Assembly (NCBI GenBank): GCA_022763115.1 | Contig: JALEGJ010000068.1 | Location: forward strand, 1 to 48,428 | DNA length: 48,428 nt | DNA from: Aquisalinus sp. | GTDB taxonomy: Bacteria; Pseudomonadota; Alphaproteobacteria; Caulobacterales; Parvularculaceae | Direction of reading: 5' to 3' | Shown: positions 25,431-34,216 of the stretch, in pieces | How positions within the stretch are numbered: position 1 is the stretch's first letter | Layout of the letters: every line of letters starts with the position of its first letter | Notes under the pieces: generated by a model | Database searches by the model: none | What the model was told of the DNA's origin: nothing | What the model saw: the letters and a program-made list of their open reading frames with translations, nothing else | Position numbers and translations under genes: made by a program

Positions 25431-25940
25431 CTAGTTTGGTTTCAATATGGAGAATGGCGACAGGTTTCGGTCATCCTTGCCGCTGGACGGCATTTCCGCG
25501 CCCTCTTTTCGGGGATACTGGGTCATCTCGAGTGAAAGTTGTTGCACCGCAATATCATGCAAATCCAGATAATCTGCTTCCAGCGGCTCTGGTTCGTCAT
25601 CTTCTATTGAAACCTCTTCCTCGCCAGTGACCTCGGGCAGTGGTTCCGTCGTAAAGTCCAGCGCGAAGTCAGCCGCAACACTCTCTGGCAGTTCGTCAAG
25701 GGTGACCACGCATATGCGTGTAAGGTCCGCCCACAGTTTACCAGTCAGATGAATCAGCACACCAGACTTTATGAGGGTAAAATCTGCTTCAAGCCTCTGA
25801 ACGGCAGGTACATCAAGTCGCCTCGCCGCCTCTTCCAGCTCCGCAGGGGAAAGCCTTACCTGATATGGTCTTGGCGTGTCGCCAAGGTCTGCCAGCCCGA
25901 CCCTGCTTGCAGCATCTTTTTTATCCGGGTTTGCTGTCAT
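25431..25940 (-). CDS. YceD/DUF177 family protein
   Basis: The 169-residue protein has the DUF177 features: the TRICVVTLDELPESV segment in place of the common double-Cys motif, a central acidic stretch (EEEVSIEDDEPEPLEADYLD), and DLHDIAVQQLSLEM with a following YPR. The family is linked in other bacteria to 23S rRNA accumulation and usually lies next to rpmF and plsX. Here rpmF is absent and plsX lies 91 bp downstream. Confidence 0.9.
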   Translation of the reverse strand: MTANPDKKDAASRVGLADLGDTPRPYQVRLSPAELEEAARRLDVPAVQRLEADFTLIKSGVLIHLTGKLWADLTRICVVTLDELPESVAADFALDFTTEPLPEVTGEEEVSIEDDEPEPLEADYLDLHDIAVQQLSLEMTQYPRKEGAEMPSSGKDDRNLSPFSILKPN

Positions 25941-25948
25941 GTTCCTGC

Positions 25949-26494
25949 TTACGCCTCCGCTTTCAACACATCAGGGAAGCGAATAACCCCCAGCATGATA
26001 CGATCCACCGTTTGACTGGCCAGATCAGCTTCAGCTCTCAGTACATAATCCACCATACAGCTAATGATTTCCGGATTGTATTCTTCATCATCATAAATGT
26101 TGCGCGCCAGTGCCTTGCCCAAAGCATCACGATCCTCCTCATCGAGAGCAGTGCCATAGGCCCTGACCCGCCCATAAAAGGCCTCGGCCAGACCCCGAAC
26201 TTTCTTGCCGACAGTCAGATCACCCGCCCCCATTTCGCGCAAGGAATGGTCCATGTTTCGGAACATCACGTTGAACAGCTTTTGTGAGAAACGCTCGCGC
26301 GCCCTTGCATCATCTTTCAGACGGCGCAGGGCAAGAAACATGTGCAGGGTGATAAGGTCAAACCGCCCCTCTTTCGTATCAGGCACCTCCAGATCAAGAT
26401 AAAAAGCCTCACGCCGCGCCTGCTCCACGATGTCAGCATAGAGGTCTGTGGCGGCTTCCTGAACTTCATCAGGCTTGAAAAGAGAAAATATCAT
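25949..26494 (-). CDS. Ubiquinol-cytochrome c chaperone (CBP3 family)
   Basis: The 181-residue protein has the CBP3 domain (FYLDLEVPDTKEGRFDLITL, then MFLALRRLKDD and FNVMFRNMDHSLREMGAGDL). In mitochondria Cbp3 helps make and assemble cytochrome b of the bc1 complex; the bacterial relatives are found in alphaproteobacteria and probably act likewise. It precedes the YceD gene by eight bases. This gene is a useful taxonomic hint and fits an aerobic respiratory chain. Confidence 0.93.
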   Translation of the reverse strand: MIFSLFKPDEVQEAATDLYADIVEQARREAFYLDLEVPDTKEGRFDLITLHMFLALRRLKDDARARERFSQKLFNVMFRNMDHSLREMGAGDLTVGKKVRGLAEAFYGRVRAYGTALDEEDRDALGKALARNIYDDEEYNPEIISCMVDYVLRAEADLASQTVDRIMLGVIRFPDVLKAEA

Positions 26495-26536
26495 CGAAAA
26501 TATACCCGTTCATGGCGTATCTGTAACAGTCTCATC

Positions 26537-26567
26537 ATGTAAGCGGCTTGGCAAAGCGCCGCTACAT
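26537..26567. promoter_or_regulatory. Inverted repeat over the omlA -35 box
   Basis: ATGTAAGCGGC (26537-26547) and GCCGCTACAT (26558-26567) are inverse complements with one extra A, around a ten-base spacer. The spacer holds the -35 hexamer of the promoter at 26548-26575, so a bound protein would block it. It may equally be an operator for the divergent CBP3 gene, whose start is only 42 bp away. Confidence 0.5.
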
Positions 26568-26575
26568 ACTATACA
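26548..26575 (+). promoter_or_regulatory. Sigma-70-like promoter of the OmlA/BamE gene
   Basis: TTGGCA (26548-26553) and TATACA (26570-26575) are separated by 16 bases, 33 bp before the ATG at 26609. It is one of the two best promoter matches in the window. Confidence 0.6.
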
Positions 26576-26608
26576 TAGAAAATTCACTGGTCTGAGACAG
26601 GTTTGATT

Positions 26609-27064
26609 ATGTTACGTGTGATTGTTCTTATTACCGTTGTTGTTGCGCTGGCAGCTTGTGTTTCCACGCGTGCCCGTCACGGATACATTATTGAACGCGG
26701 CGAAAACGAACTGACAGCAGAGGCCGGTGTCGACACGAAAACCAGTGTGCTGGCGCGCTATGGTGAGCCTTCCATTGTACCCTCTCTGAACGACAACACG
26801 TGGTACTACATTTCATCGACCAGCAATGCGCGCGCCTATTATCAGACCCAGACAACGACCCGCACAGTGATTGCATTCAACTTTGATACCGATGGCAAGG
26901 TCACGGAGGTCAAAGAATACAATCTGAAAGACGGCATGCAGATCGAACTTGTGGATCGCGAGACGCCTACCCGTGGCAAGGAACTGTCAATTATCGAGCA
27001 GCTTGTTGGCAATGTTGGCCAGCTGCCGACGACAGGCGAAGGCGAAGGCCCGGGTGGTCCTTAA
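26609..27064 (+). CDS. Outer membrane lipoprotein, SmpA/OmlA (BamE) family
   Basis: The 151-residue protein has a lipoprotein signal peptide with lipobox LAAC (Cys17) and the SmpA/OmlA domain: TKTSVLARYGEPSIVPSLND, then NTWYYISST and VIAFNFDTDGKVTEVKEYNL. The family includes BamE, a part of the BAM complex that folds outer-membrane proteins. The C-terminal tail (TGEGEGPGGP) is low in complexity. The ATG at 26609 was chosen because it starts the signal peptide directly. It is divergent from the CBP3 gene and converges with thiL, overlapping its stop by four bases. Confidence 0.92.
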   Translation: MLRVIVLITVVVALAACVSTRARHGYIIERGENELTAEAGVDTKTSVLARYGEPSIVPSLNDNTWYYISSTSNARAYYQTQTTTRTVIAFNFDTDGKVTEVKEYNLKDGMQIELVDRETPTRGKELSIIEQLVGNVGQLPTTGEGEGPGGP

Positions 27065-28059
27065 GGGACGAAGTGATTATACCCGGCTTTAGCCACATCT
27101 ATCACACTCCCATCTGACGACAGAAATTCAACGCGGCCTGCCGACTTGTCCGTAGAGACCCCTATCTTTGTCACGTCCACATTGGCTTGTTTCGCCAATT
27201 CCAGAAATTCTGGCGTATCAGACGGTTTGACCGCACATAAAATCTCATAGTCGTCACCACCGGTTGCCAGGGTCACCAGAGCTGCCTGCATGTCTGGCTG
27301 CACCGCACACCATGACCTCGCCGCGTCAGACAATGGCAGGTTGCCTGAATCAATATCAATTCCCACACCCGACGCGCGCGCCAGATGCCCTGCGTCCGCA
27401 ATGAGGCCATCAGAAACATCCAGCGCAGCCGTAGCTTTTGCTGCGATGACTGGTGCAAGAGCAAGCCTTGGTTCAGGAAGCCGGTACCGGCCAAGCAGAT
27501 ATTGTGCATGCGCTTCTTTCGATGAGAGCTTGCCGGAGGCTACAGACAACCCCAAGACAGCATCACCAATTGTACCGGTTACGAAGATATAATCGCCGGG
27601 CATCGCTCCATTCCGGCGCACGAGATCTCCGGATAGAGGAGCTTGGCCAAAAATTGTCAGTGAAACAACAATCTGACCTCGCCCTGATTGCCTCGTTGTA
27701 TCCCCACCCAGCAGAGAGATACCAAAAATCTCCTGATCTAGCGCAAGTCCTGCCGCGAACCCGGCAATCCAGTTTTCGTCTGTCTCCGGTGTTAAAACCA
27801 ACCCCAGCATGTATGCGCATGGCTGTGCGCCCTTGGCAATGATGTCAGATATATTCACCCGCAAAGCCTTGCGCGCGATAAAGTCTGGCGGGTCGTCCGG
27901 GAAAAAATGAACCCCTGATACGAGAACATCCTTGCTCACCACATTGTCAGTGCTCAGGAGCGCAATGTCGTCTTTCAGACCGAAGCCGCCCTTCCCTGCC
28001 AGAGGCGCAAAGTATTTTTCGATCAGTCCAAATTCGTCAAGTGGTTCCTTGGCAAACAT
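27061..28059 (-). CDS. thiL: Thiamine-monophosphate kinase
   Basis: ThiL phosphorylates thiamine monophosphate to the active diphosphate cofactor. The 332-residue protein has the N-terminal GLKDDIALLSTDN with VSGVHFF, then GGDTTRQSGRG, TGTIGDAVLGL, ALDVSDGLIADAGHLARAS and GGDDYEILCAV. The length is normal. It follows nusB by 14 bases, the usual alphaproteobacterial arrangement. Confidence 0.97.
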   Translation of the reverse strand: MFAKEPLDEFGLIEKYFAPLAGKGGFGLKDDIALLSTDNVVSKDVLVSGVHFFPDDPPDFIARKALRVNISDIIAKGAQPCAYMLGLVLTPETDENWIAGFAAGLALDQEIFGISLLGGDTTRQSGRGQIVVSLTIFGQAPLSGDLVRRNGAMPGDYIFVTGTIGDAVLGLSVASGKLSSKEAHAQYLLGRYRLPEPRLALAPVIAAKATAALDVSDGLIADAGHLARASGVGIDIDSGNLPLSDAARSWCAVQPDMQAALVTLATGGDDYEILCAVKPSDTPEFLELAKQANVDVTKIGVSTDKSAGRVEFLSSDGSVIDVAKAGYNHFVP

Positions 28060-28073
28060 GCGTCACGCCTGTT

Positions 28074-28559
28074 CTACAGTGCTTCATCCACCCGCACTTC
28101 AGACGCCGCCTTGTCAAGCAAGGCATTGACGAGATTGGCCTCATCTGTGCCTTCGTCGAAAAACGAAGCTGCAATATCAGTGTATTGATCGATTATTGTT
28201 GGGAATGGCACATCAGCACGCCGGATAAGTTCGAACACGCCGCATCTCAAGATCGCCCGCACGGTAGCGTCAAGCCGCTTCAGCGACCATCCTTCCCGAA
28301 GCAGCCGATTGATGAAGTTATCTATCTTGTGCTGCAGATCAACAGTGCCCCGCAGGATATCCTCGAAAAACGCCTCATCGGCGTGGCGTAACATGGAGCC
28401 ATCCATTTCGCCCCCAAGGCGGTGATCCTTATACTCACGGATAACGCTTTCAAGACCGGTGCCAGCATGTTCCATCTGATAAAGCGCCTGAACGGCAGCG
28501 AGCCGCGCCATATTCCGTGCATCAACATCTGCACTGATTTCCGTAACCGCTTTTACCAA
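28074..28559 (-). CDS. nusB: Transcription antitermination factor
   Basis: NusB joins NusE on boxA RNA for antitermination in rRNA operons. The 161-residue protein is helical with ARLAAVQALYQMEHAGTGLE near the N-terminus and the C-terminal FPTIIDQYTDIAASFFDEGT and EANLVNALLDKAA. It lies between nrdR (nine bases) and thiL (14 bases). The riboflavin genes commonly found before nusB are absent. Confidence 0.96.
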   Translation of the reverse strand: MVKAVTEISADVDARNMARLAAVQALYQMEHAGTGLESVIREYKDHRLGGEMDGSMLRHADEAFFEDILRGTVDLQHKIDNFINRLLREGWSLKRLDATVRAILRCGVFELIRRADVPFPTIIDQYTDIAASFFDEGTDEANLVNALLDKAASEVRVDEAL

Positions 28560-28568
28560 AACCTGACC

Positions 28569-29027
28569 CTACTCTGACTGTCCAGCCATACGGCTGAGAA
28601 ACTTCTCAAAATCCTCGACGCGCGAAAAGTTGTTATAAACGGACGCATATCGCACGAAGGCAACCTCATCCAGCTCTTGCAACCCCTGCATGACCATTTC
28701 ACCAAGTATACTGGAACTGATCTCGGTATCGCCCATCGCTTCCAGTTTGCGCACGATAGACGACACCATGGTTTCGACCTTGTCCTGATCGATGTCGCGC
28801 TTGCGCACGGCAATGCTGATCGACCGCACCAGCTTTTCCCTGTCGAAGGGAACCTTCTTGCCGGAACTTTTCAGAATAACAAGCTCGCGCAACTGGACAC
28901 GCTCGAACGTGGTGAAACGCGCCCCGCAGTTACCACATAAGCGACGACGACGGATGGCTGCACCATCTTCCGTCGGACGCGAGTCCTTTACCTGGGTATC
29001 TTCACTGGCACAAAACGGGCAGCGCAT
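28569..29027 (-). CDS. nrdR: Transcriptional repressor of ribonucleotide reductase genes
   Basis: NrdR binds ATP or dATP and represses ribonucleotide reductase genes. The 152-residue protein has the N-terminal zinc ribbon (MRCPFC and LCGNCGARF) and the ATP-cone domain ([20 protein letters not shown]). The second of two consecutive ATG codons was chosen: GGAGG lies six bases upstream of it, and MRCPFC is the usual start. It sits between glyA and nusB. Confidence 0.97.
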   Translation of the reverse strand: MRCPFCASEDTQVKDSRPTEDGAAIRRRRLCGNCGARFTTFERVQLRELVILKSSGKKVPFDREKLVRSISIAVRKRDIDQDKVETMVSSIVRKLEAMGDTEISSSILGEMVMQGLQELDEVAFVRYASVYNNFSRVEDFEKFLSRMAGQSE

Positions 29028-29072
29028 CATGTGCCTCCTGTCTAGCGGCTAACTGATCTAGCTGCCCATTGC

Positions 29073-30359
29073 TCAGCTGTAAATCGGGAACCTGTCTGTC
29101 AGCTCCCGAACCTGAGCAAAAACTGCCTTTTCAGCTGTTTCGTTGTTCTCACCATTCTCGGCAAGGCCGTCGAGGACTTCTGCAATCAGGCTGCCAACCA
29201 GTCTGAACTCATCGACGCCAAAGCCGCGCGTCGTACCTGCGGGCGAGCCTATCCTGATGCCTGACGTTATGGCCGGTTTCTCAGGATCAAAAGGAACACC
29301 GTTTTTGTTGCAGGTGATCCCCGCACGCTCCAGGCTTTCCTCAGCCATGTTGCCTTTCACTCCCTTGGGGCGCAGGTCAATCAGGGCCAGATGGGTATCT
29401 GTTCCGCCGGAGACAACAGCATATCCGGCATCAACCAGAACCCCCGCCATGGCTTGCGCGTTGTTGATCACAGACTGTGCATAGTCCCTGAATGCAGGCT
29501 GAAGCGCTTCCCCAAAAGCCACCGCCTTGGCGGCAATGACATGCATCAGCGGTCCACCCTGCAATCCGGGAAAGAGGGCAGAACGGCATTTCTTGGCAAT
29601 ATCATCGTCGTTTGTCAGGATCAGACCGCCACGCGGACCGCGTAGCGTCTTGTGCGTTGTGGTTGTGACAACATGAGCATGATCAAGCGGGCTTGGATAG
29701 GCACCCCCCGCGACCAGACCGGCAAAATGGGCCATATCCACCATCAGAATTGCGCCGACGCTATCCGCCACCTGACGAAAGCGCGCAAAATCAATGATTC
29801 TGGAATAGGCAGAGCCACCTGCAATAATCAGCTTCGGCTGATGCTTTTGCGCCAGATCAGCAAGCTGGTCATAATCAATCAGATGGTCATCCTCGTTGAC
29901 TGAATAATGCACAGCATTGAACCATTTACCTGACTGATTCACTTTGCTGCCGTGGGTCAGGTGTCCGCCTGCGGCTAGGTCCATACCAAGAAATGTATCA
30001 CCTGGCTTAAGCAGGCTCATAAAGACAGCCTGATTGGCCTGACTGCCCGAATGAGGCTGCACGACAGCATGCTTGCAAGAAAACAGTTGGGTGGCACGGG
30101 AAATGGCCAGTTCCTCAGCTTTGTCGACCTCCTCGCAACCGCCATAATATCGACGCCCGGGATACCCCTCTGCATATTTGTTCGTCAGAACTGAGCCCTG
30201 AGCCTCCAGCACAGCGCGCGAGACAATGTTCTCAGAGGCAATCAACTCAATCTGCTCTTGTTGACGACGCAGCTCAAGATCGACAAACCCTGACAGATCA
30301 GGGTCAGCATCGGCCAGGCTTGTACCGAAAAAGGCTGTTGGAGTGGTGATTGTGCTCAT
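29073..30359 (-). CDS. glyA: Serine hydroxymethyltransferase
   Basis: GlyA interconverts serine and glycine while charging tetrahydrofolate with a one-carbon unit. It has 428 residues from the ATG at 30359 ([11 protein letters not shown]); an upstream start would add 14 residues. Visible motifs are [17 protein letters not shown], the [16 protein letters not shown] segment, [11 protein letters not shown], and the PLP lysine in [16 protein letters not shown]. It is the first gene of glyA-nrdR-nusB-thiL. Confidence 0.98.
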   Translation of the reverse strand: MSTITTPTAFFGTSLADADPDLSGFVDLELRRQQEQIELIASENIVSRAVLEAQGSVLTNKYAEGYPGRRYYGGCEEVDKAEELAISRATQLFSCKHAVVQPHSGSQANQAVFMSLLKPGDTFLGMDLAAGGHLTHGSKVNQSGKWFNAVHYSVNEDDHLIDYDQLADLAQKHQPKLIIAGGSAYSRIIDFARFRQVADSVGAILMVDMAHFAGLVAGGAYPSPLDHAHVVTTTTHKTLRGPRGGLILTNDDDIAKKCRSALFPGLQGGPLMHVIAAKAVAFGEALQPAFRDYAQSVINNAQAMAGVLVDAGYAVVSGGTDTHLALIDLRPKGVKGNMAEESLERAGITCNKNGVPFDPEKPAITSGIRIGSPAGTTRGFGVDEFRLVGSLIAEVLDGLAENGENNETAEKAVFAQVRELTDRFPIYS

Positions 30360-30672
30360 AATCTCGCTGCCAGAATTTGTGTGCGTTAACGTGCCACACA
30401 CGTAAATTGCTCGCCCTCAAAGTCAACTGTCAGGGCATTGCGCGTGTTAAACCAGCGGTTGCGCGATCAGTACAGCCCAACTCTGGATGCCCCCTGCCTT
30501 GCACTAAATATCTGAAATTACGGCAAAAACTGCACTAAGACCTTGATAACTATATAACATAGCATTAAGCGAAGCTTCATACTTAGTTATAGTATATCAT
30601 ATCATTGCAAAAACTTCCGATGCTTTTGGTGAACATCCATCACCTTCGAGCAGAACCAGAAAGGAATAGCTG
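30360..30672. promoter_or_regulatory. Divergent regulatory region between glyA and mucR
   Basis: This 313-bp region separates glyA (minus) from the MucR gene (plus). The part nearest mucR is very AT-rich: 17 of 60 bases in 30541-30600 are G or C, with many TpA steps (TATATAACAT, AGTATATCAT). Ros/MucR proteins favour such DNA and often repress themselves. Nearer glyA is CGTTAACG flanked by TGTG and CACAC, a possible operator or promoter part. No gene is seen here. Confidence 0.5.
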
Positions 30673-31131
30673 ATGGCAGGCAAGAATGATGCCCATGACG
30701 TTAATGAGCTGCTTAATCTGACGACAGACATCGTCGCAGCTTATGTCAGTAATAACAAAGCCTCTGCCGAGGAGCTGTCTTCGCTGCTGCACAGCACTTA
30801 CTCGACATTGAACGCTCTCAATGCTGGCGAAGGTGGTGGCCTGACGAACAAGGAACCTGCTGTTCCTGTAAACAAGTCAATTACGCCCGATTACATTATT
30901 TGCCTTGAAGACGGCAAAGAGCTGAAGATGCTGAAGCGGTATATTCGCACACAGTATGGTCTCTCTCCTGAAGAATATCGTCGTCGCTGGGGTCTGCCCG
31001 CAGACTATCCAATGGTTGCCCCAAATTACGCCAAGAAACGCTCGGCATTTGCCAAGAAAATCGGACTTGGTAAAGCTGCCGGCGCAAAGCGCACCACCAA
31101 GAAGGTGACGCGGAAAAAGAGAAAAGCCTAA
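30673..31131 (+). CDS. Ros/MucR-family transcriptional regulator
   Basis: The 152-residue protein has the MucR layout: a helical N-terminus (LNLTTDIVAAYVSNN), then SITPDYIICLEDGKELKMLK, YGLSPEEYRRRWGLPADYP and VAPNYAKKRSAFAKKIGLG, with a basic tail (KRTTKKVTRKKRK). MucR proteins act as H-NS-like regulators of many genes, including cell-cycle and surface genes. At the positions of the four Ros zinc ligands this protein has Cys, Asp, Tyr and Tyr, so a normal zinc site is unlikely. A strong terminator follows eight bases after the stop. AGGAA upstream supports the start. Confidence 0.93.
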   Translation: MAGKNDAHDVNELLNLTTDIVAAYVSNNKASAEELSSLLHSTYSTLNALNAGEGGGLTNKEPAVPVNKSITPDYIICLEDGKELKMLKRYIRTQYGLSPEEYRRRWGLPADYPMVAPNYAKKRSAFAKKIGLGKAAGAKRTTKKVTRKKRKA

Positions 31132-31134
31132 AAT

Positions 31135-31166
31135 AAAAAACGCCCCGCAAATGCGGGGCTTTTTTC
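31135..31166. terminator. Bidirectional intrinsic terminator between mucR and hemA
   Basis: GCCCCGC-AAAT-GCGGGGC (31142-31159) is a perfect 7-bp GC stem with a four-base loop, preceded by six A and followed by seven T. It fits termination for mucR on the plus strand and, read on the minus strand, for hemA, whose stop codon is 25 bp away. Confidence 0.93.
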
Positions 31167-31183
31167 TGTGCTATTGCGTGGCT

Positions 31184-32401
31184 TCAGGCCGCGACACGCT
31201 TGAGATCAAGATCAATCCACACTTTATCCAAGGCCTGTACCAGCTGCTCCATGTGCTGATCCGAATGCAGCGGTGTCGGTGTGAACCGTAACCGCTCGGT
31301 GCCTTTCGGCACTGTCGGATAATTGATCGGCTGAACGTATATATTGTGCTCTTCCAGCAGGAGATCCGAGACCTCTTTGCAGGCGACAGGATCACCAACA
31401 AAAACCGGCACGATATGACTGACCGACGGCATCACCGGAAGCCCCGCTTCACGCAATATGGTTTTCATGCGCGCAGCGCGCTCCTGATGTTTTTCACGCA
31501 AATCAGAAGCTTTTTTCAAAAACCTGACGCTTTCCAGGGCACCCGCCACCAGAACGGGTGACAGTGCTGTCGTAAAGATAAAGCCGGATGCGTAAGAGCG
31601 TACAGCGTCAATCAGGTTTGAAGAGCCCGCAATATACCCGCCCATGACGCCGAATGCCTTGCCGAGCGTGCCTTCAATCAGGTCAATGCGATGTTCAACG
31701 CCATCTCGCTGAGCAACACCGCCGCCCTTGTAACCGTACAGCCCGACACCGTGCACTTCGTCGAGATAGGTGAAGGCGTTATACTTGTCGGCCAGATCGC
31801 AAATCGCTTCAATCGGGGCAATATCCCCGTCCATTGAATAAACGGACTCGAAAGCAATGATCTTTGGTTTATCAGCCGGCAGGTCTTTCAGAAGACTTTC
31901 AAGATGCTCGACGTCATTATGGCGCCAGATCAGCTTTGGACCTTTGCCGCCGCGAATCCCTTGGATCATGGAAGCGTGGTTCAATTCATCAGACAGGATG
32001 ATACAGTCCGGCAAGATGCGACTGAGGGTAGAAAGCGTTGCTTCATTGCCCACATATCCGGAAGTGAAGAGAAGTGCGGCTTCTTTTTCATGAAGGTCAG
32101 CAAGTTCCTCTTCCAGCAAGACATGAAAATGTGTTGTCCCGGCAATATTCCTGGTGCCACCCGCCCCGACACCAACCTTGTCGATGGCTGACTTCATGCC
32201 GTTCACGACATGCTCATTCTGGCCCATGCCGAGATAATCATTGGAACACCAGACAGTGACTTCTTTCTCGCCTTCAGGTCCGTGATACATCGCCTGTGGA
32301 TAGCGCCCACGACAGCGCTCAAGGTCAGCGAAAATACGATACCGGCCTTCCGCTTTCACAGCTTTCACAGCTGAATCAAAAGCGCGTTCATAATCTACCA
32401 T
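31184..32401 (-). CDS. hemA: 5-aminolevulinate synthase
   Basis: This PLP enzyme joins glycine and succinyl-CoA to give 5-aminolevulinate, the first step of haem and tetrapyrrole synthesis in alphaproteobacteria. The 405-residue protein has [31 protein letters not shown], the [11 protein letters not shown] aspartate site, and the PLP lysine in [14 protein letters not shown]. Upstream lie an AACTA-AATG-TAGTT palindrome and, 110 bp from the start, a Fur-box-like sequence, suggesting iron or haem control. A MarR regulator and hemB follow on the other side. Confidence 0.97.
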   Translation of the reverse strand: MVDYERAFDSAVKAVKAEGRYRIFADLERCRGRYPQAMYHGPEGEKEVTVWCSNDYLGMGQNEHVVNGMKSAIDKVGVGAGGTRNIAGTTHFHVLLEEELADLHEKEAALLFTSGYVGNEATLSTLSRILPDCIILSDELNHASMIQGIRGGKGPKLIWRHNDVEHLESLLKDLPADKPKIIAFESVYSMDGDIAPIEAICDLADKYNAFTYLDEVHGVGLYGYKGGGVAQRDGVEHRIDLIEGTLGKAFGVMGGYIAGSSNLIDAVRSYASGFIFTTALSPVLVAGALESVRFLKKASDLREKHQERAARMKTILREAGLPVMPSVSHIVPVFVGDPVACKEVSDLLLEEHNIYVQPINYPTVPKGTERLRFTPTPLHSDQHMEQLVQALDKVWIDLDLKRVAA

Positions 32402-32430
32402 TTAAGGCATCCCCGAATTTGTCCTGTCAG

Positions 32431-32444
32431 AACTAAATGTAGTT
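32431..32444. promoter_or_regulatory. Palindrome just upstream of hemA
   Basis: AACTA and TAGTT are exact inverse complements around the spacer AATG, 30-43 bp before the hemA start, where an operator would lie. The neighbouring MarR regulator is a candidate binder, but the sequence in front of marR itself (TTAGT, eight-base spacer, ACTAA) has a different arrangement. Confidence 0.35.
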
Positions 32445-32510
32445 ATGCGTAAAAAATGCCAATCCTGCAACGGCTTGGCAGACGCTTTCGTCAAATAATT
32501 CAGGGATTTA

Positions 32511-32525
32511 TGAGAATGACTCTCA
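32511..32525. promoter_or_regulatory. Fur-box-like 7-1-7 palindrome upstream of hemA
   Basis: TGAGAAT-G-ACTCTCA matches the 7-1-7 geometry of Fur-family operators, with six of seven positions complementary. It overlaps the stop codon of the MarR gene and lies 110 bp before the hemA start. Iron control of hemA is known in several alphaproteobacteria, so the position makes sense, but which regulator (Fur/Mur, Irr or another) cannot be told. Confidence 0.4.
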
Positions 32526-33044
32526 GAGACGGAATCTGATCTGATCAGCCCAGAAACGCTCAAGGCGTTCGAGCGCAACATTGGTACCACAGATCATACC
32601 AGCATTGACGTCACCAACCTGCACAACAGAACCAAGTTGGCGATCGAACAGACTGACCAGTGTATCACGCACTTCGATACCTTTTTCAGTCAGAGAGACA
32701 CGCACAGACCGTTTATCTGTCTTGCTGCGTTCATGGCGAATGTACCCAGCCTCAACCAGCTTCTTCAGATTATACGAAACATTGCTGCCAAGGTAATGGC
32801 CACGTGAGCGCAGCTCCCCGGCGGTCAATTCGGCATCACCGATATTATACAGCAACAAAGCCTGCACAGCATTAATATCAGCCTGACCCAGACGCTCCAG
32901 CTCATCCTTGATCACATCGAGAAGTTGACGGTGAAGTCGTTCAATCAAATGGAGAAGTTTCAAGTAGACCGATTTCAGGTCACCCTCATTATCTTCCCCG
33001 ACTGTTCCCACCAACTGGGTGCTTACTGATGCTTCTGCTACCAT
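32523..33044 (-). CDS. MarR-family transcriptional regulator (LdtR-like)
   Basis: The 173-residue protein has a MarR winged helix: INAVQALLLYNIGDAELTAG, then RGHYLGSNVSYNLKKLVEAG and YIRHERSKTDKRSVRVSLTE. Its length and its place beside hemB resemble LdtR, a regulator found in Rhizobiales and Liberibacter; that name is only a likeness. It is divergent from hemB (141-bp gap) and lies 121 bp before hemA on the same strand, so it may govern itself, hemB or hemA. Confidence 0.88.
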   Translation of the reverse strand: MVAEASVSTQLVGTVGEDNEGDLKSVYLKLLHLIERLHRQLLDVIKDELERLGQADINAVQALLLYNIGDAELTAGELRSRGHYLGSNVSYNLKKLVEAGYIRHERSKTDKRSVRVSLTEKGIEVRDTLVSLFDRQLGSVVQVGDVNAGMICGTNVALERLERFWADQIRFRL

Positions 33045-33185
33045 TTGTTATTGCCTCTGACACAAGGTACGCTACTCACCGGAAGACATTAGTATCGAAC
33101 GACTAAAGTGTGGTTAAGCTGATTGTTTCTTTATGGGACCATTTCAGATCAGACTGGCCTGCTTTGAGACAAAGAGCCCTGATAG

Positions 33186-34196
33186 ATGACAGATTTCACA
33201 GGAAACGGACAATCTTATCCGTACACGCGGCTGAGACGGCTGCGCTCCAGCAACTGGTCGCGTCAATTGCATGCTGAAAATGCACTGACCGTCAATGATC
33301 TCATCTGGGCCATAATCCTTAAAGATGGCAAGAATGCGGAAGAGTCTGTCGAACATATGCCGGGTGTTTTGCGATTATCGCCGGATCGGGCGGTTGCAGC
33401 GGCAGAGAAAGCACGCAGTCGTGGTATCAACGCGCTGGCGCTGTTTCCTTACACCAGTACACAAGAGCGCTCTGCTGATGCGGCGACTGCCCTGAGCGCT
33501 GACAATCTGATGTGCCGCACGGCACAGGCCATCAAGCAGGCCGTACCCGAGATCGGCCTGATCTGCGATGTCGCTCTCGATCCTTACACAGACCATGGCC
33601 ATGACGGCCTGTTGGAGAATGGCGAAATCCTGAATGACGAAACGGTCGATGTTCTCTGTCAGCAGGCTGTGCTCCAGGCCAGAGCCGGATTTGATATCGT
33701 TGCCCCGTCAGACATGATGGATGGCCGCGTTGGGGCAATCAGACGCACTCTCGAAACGGAAGGCCTGACGCATACGCAGATCATGTCCTATGCCGTAAAA
33801 TATGCGTCTTGCTTCTATGGCCCCTATCGCGGCGCCATTGGCTCACAGGATGTGCTGAAGGGGGACAAAAAAACCTATCAGATGAATCCGCTGAACACCG
33901 ATGAAGGCTTGCGGGAAGTGGCGCTTGATCTACAGGAAGGTGCCGACAGCGTCATGGTCAAGCCTGGCCTGCCCTATCTGGACATGGTCACCCGGGTTAA
34001 GGAAGCCTTCAAAGTCCCGACTTTCGCCTTTCAGGTATCAGGAGAGTACGCGATGATCAGTGCAGCCGCAGAAAACGGGGCGCTGGACCGAAACCGCACT
34101 ATCATCGAGTCACTGCAATGCTTCAAACGCGCCGGTGCTGACGGGATTATTACGTATTTCGCTCTGGAAGCAGCGGAGTTGCTACAGAAACAGTAA
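33186..34196 (+). CDS. hemB: Porphobilinogen synthase (Mg-type)
   Basis: HemB condenses two 5-aminolevulinate molecules to porphobilinogen. The 336-residue protein has both active-site lysines (YAVKYASCFYGPYR and SVMVKPGLPYLD) and YQMNPLNTDEGLREVALDL. The metal site that holds three Cys in zinc enzymes reads ALDPYTDHGHDGLL, without Cys, so this is the zinc-independent magnesium type common in alphaproteobacteria. hemA is encoded nearby on the opposite strand. Confidence 0.97.
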   Translation: MTDFTGNGQSYPYTRLRRLRSSNWSRQLHAENALTVNDLIWAIILKDGKNAEESVEHMPGVLRLSPDRAVAAAEKARSRGINALALFPYTSTQERSADAATALSADNLMCRTAQAIKQAVPEIGLICDVALDPYTDHGHDGLLENGEILNDETVDVLCQQAVLQARAGFDIVAPSDMMDGRVGAIRRTLETEGLTHTQIMSYAVKYASCFYGPYRGAIGSQDVLKGDKKTYQMNPLNTDEGLREVALDLQEGADSVMVKPGLPYLDMVTRVKEAFKVPTFAFQVSGEYAMISAAAENGALDRNRTIIESLQCFKRAGADGIITYFALEAAELLQKQ

Positions 34197-34216
34197 GCCA
34201 TTAGCGCCGAGACATC

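Noticed and set aside
33085-33110. TTAGT/ACTAA inverted repeat between the MarR gene and hemB as a shared operator with the hemA site
   Set aside because: The arms are only five bases and the arrangement differs from the palindrome before hemA, so a common operator is not supported.
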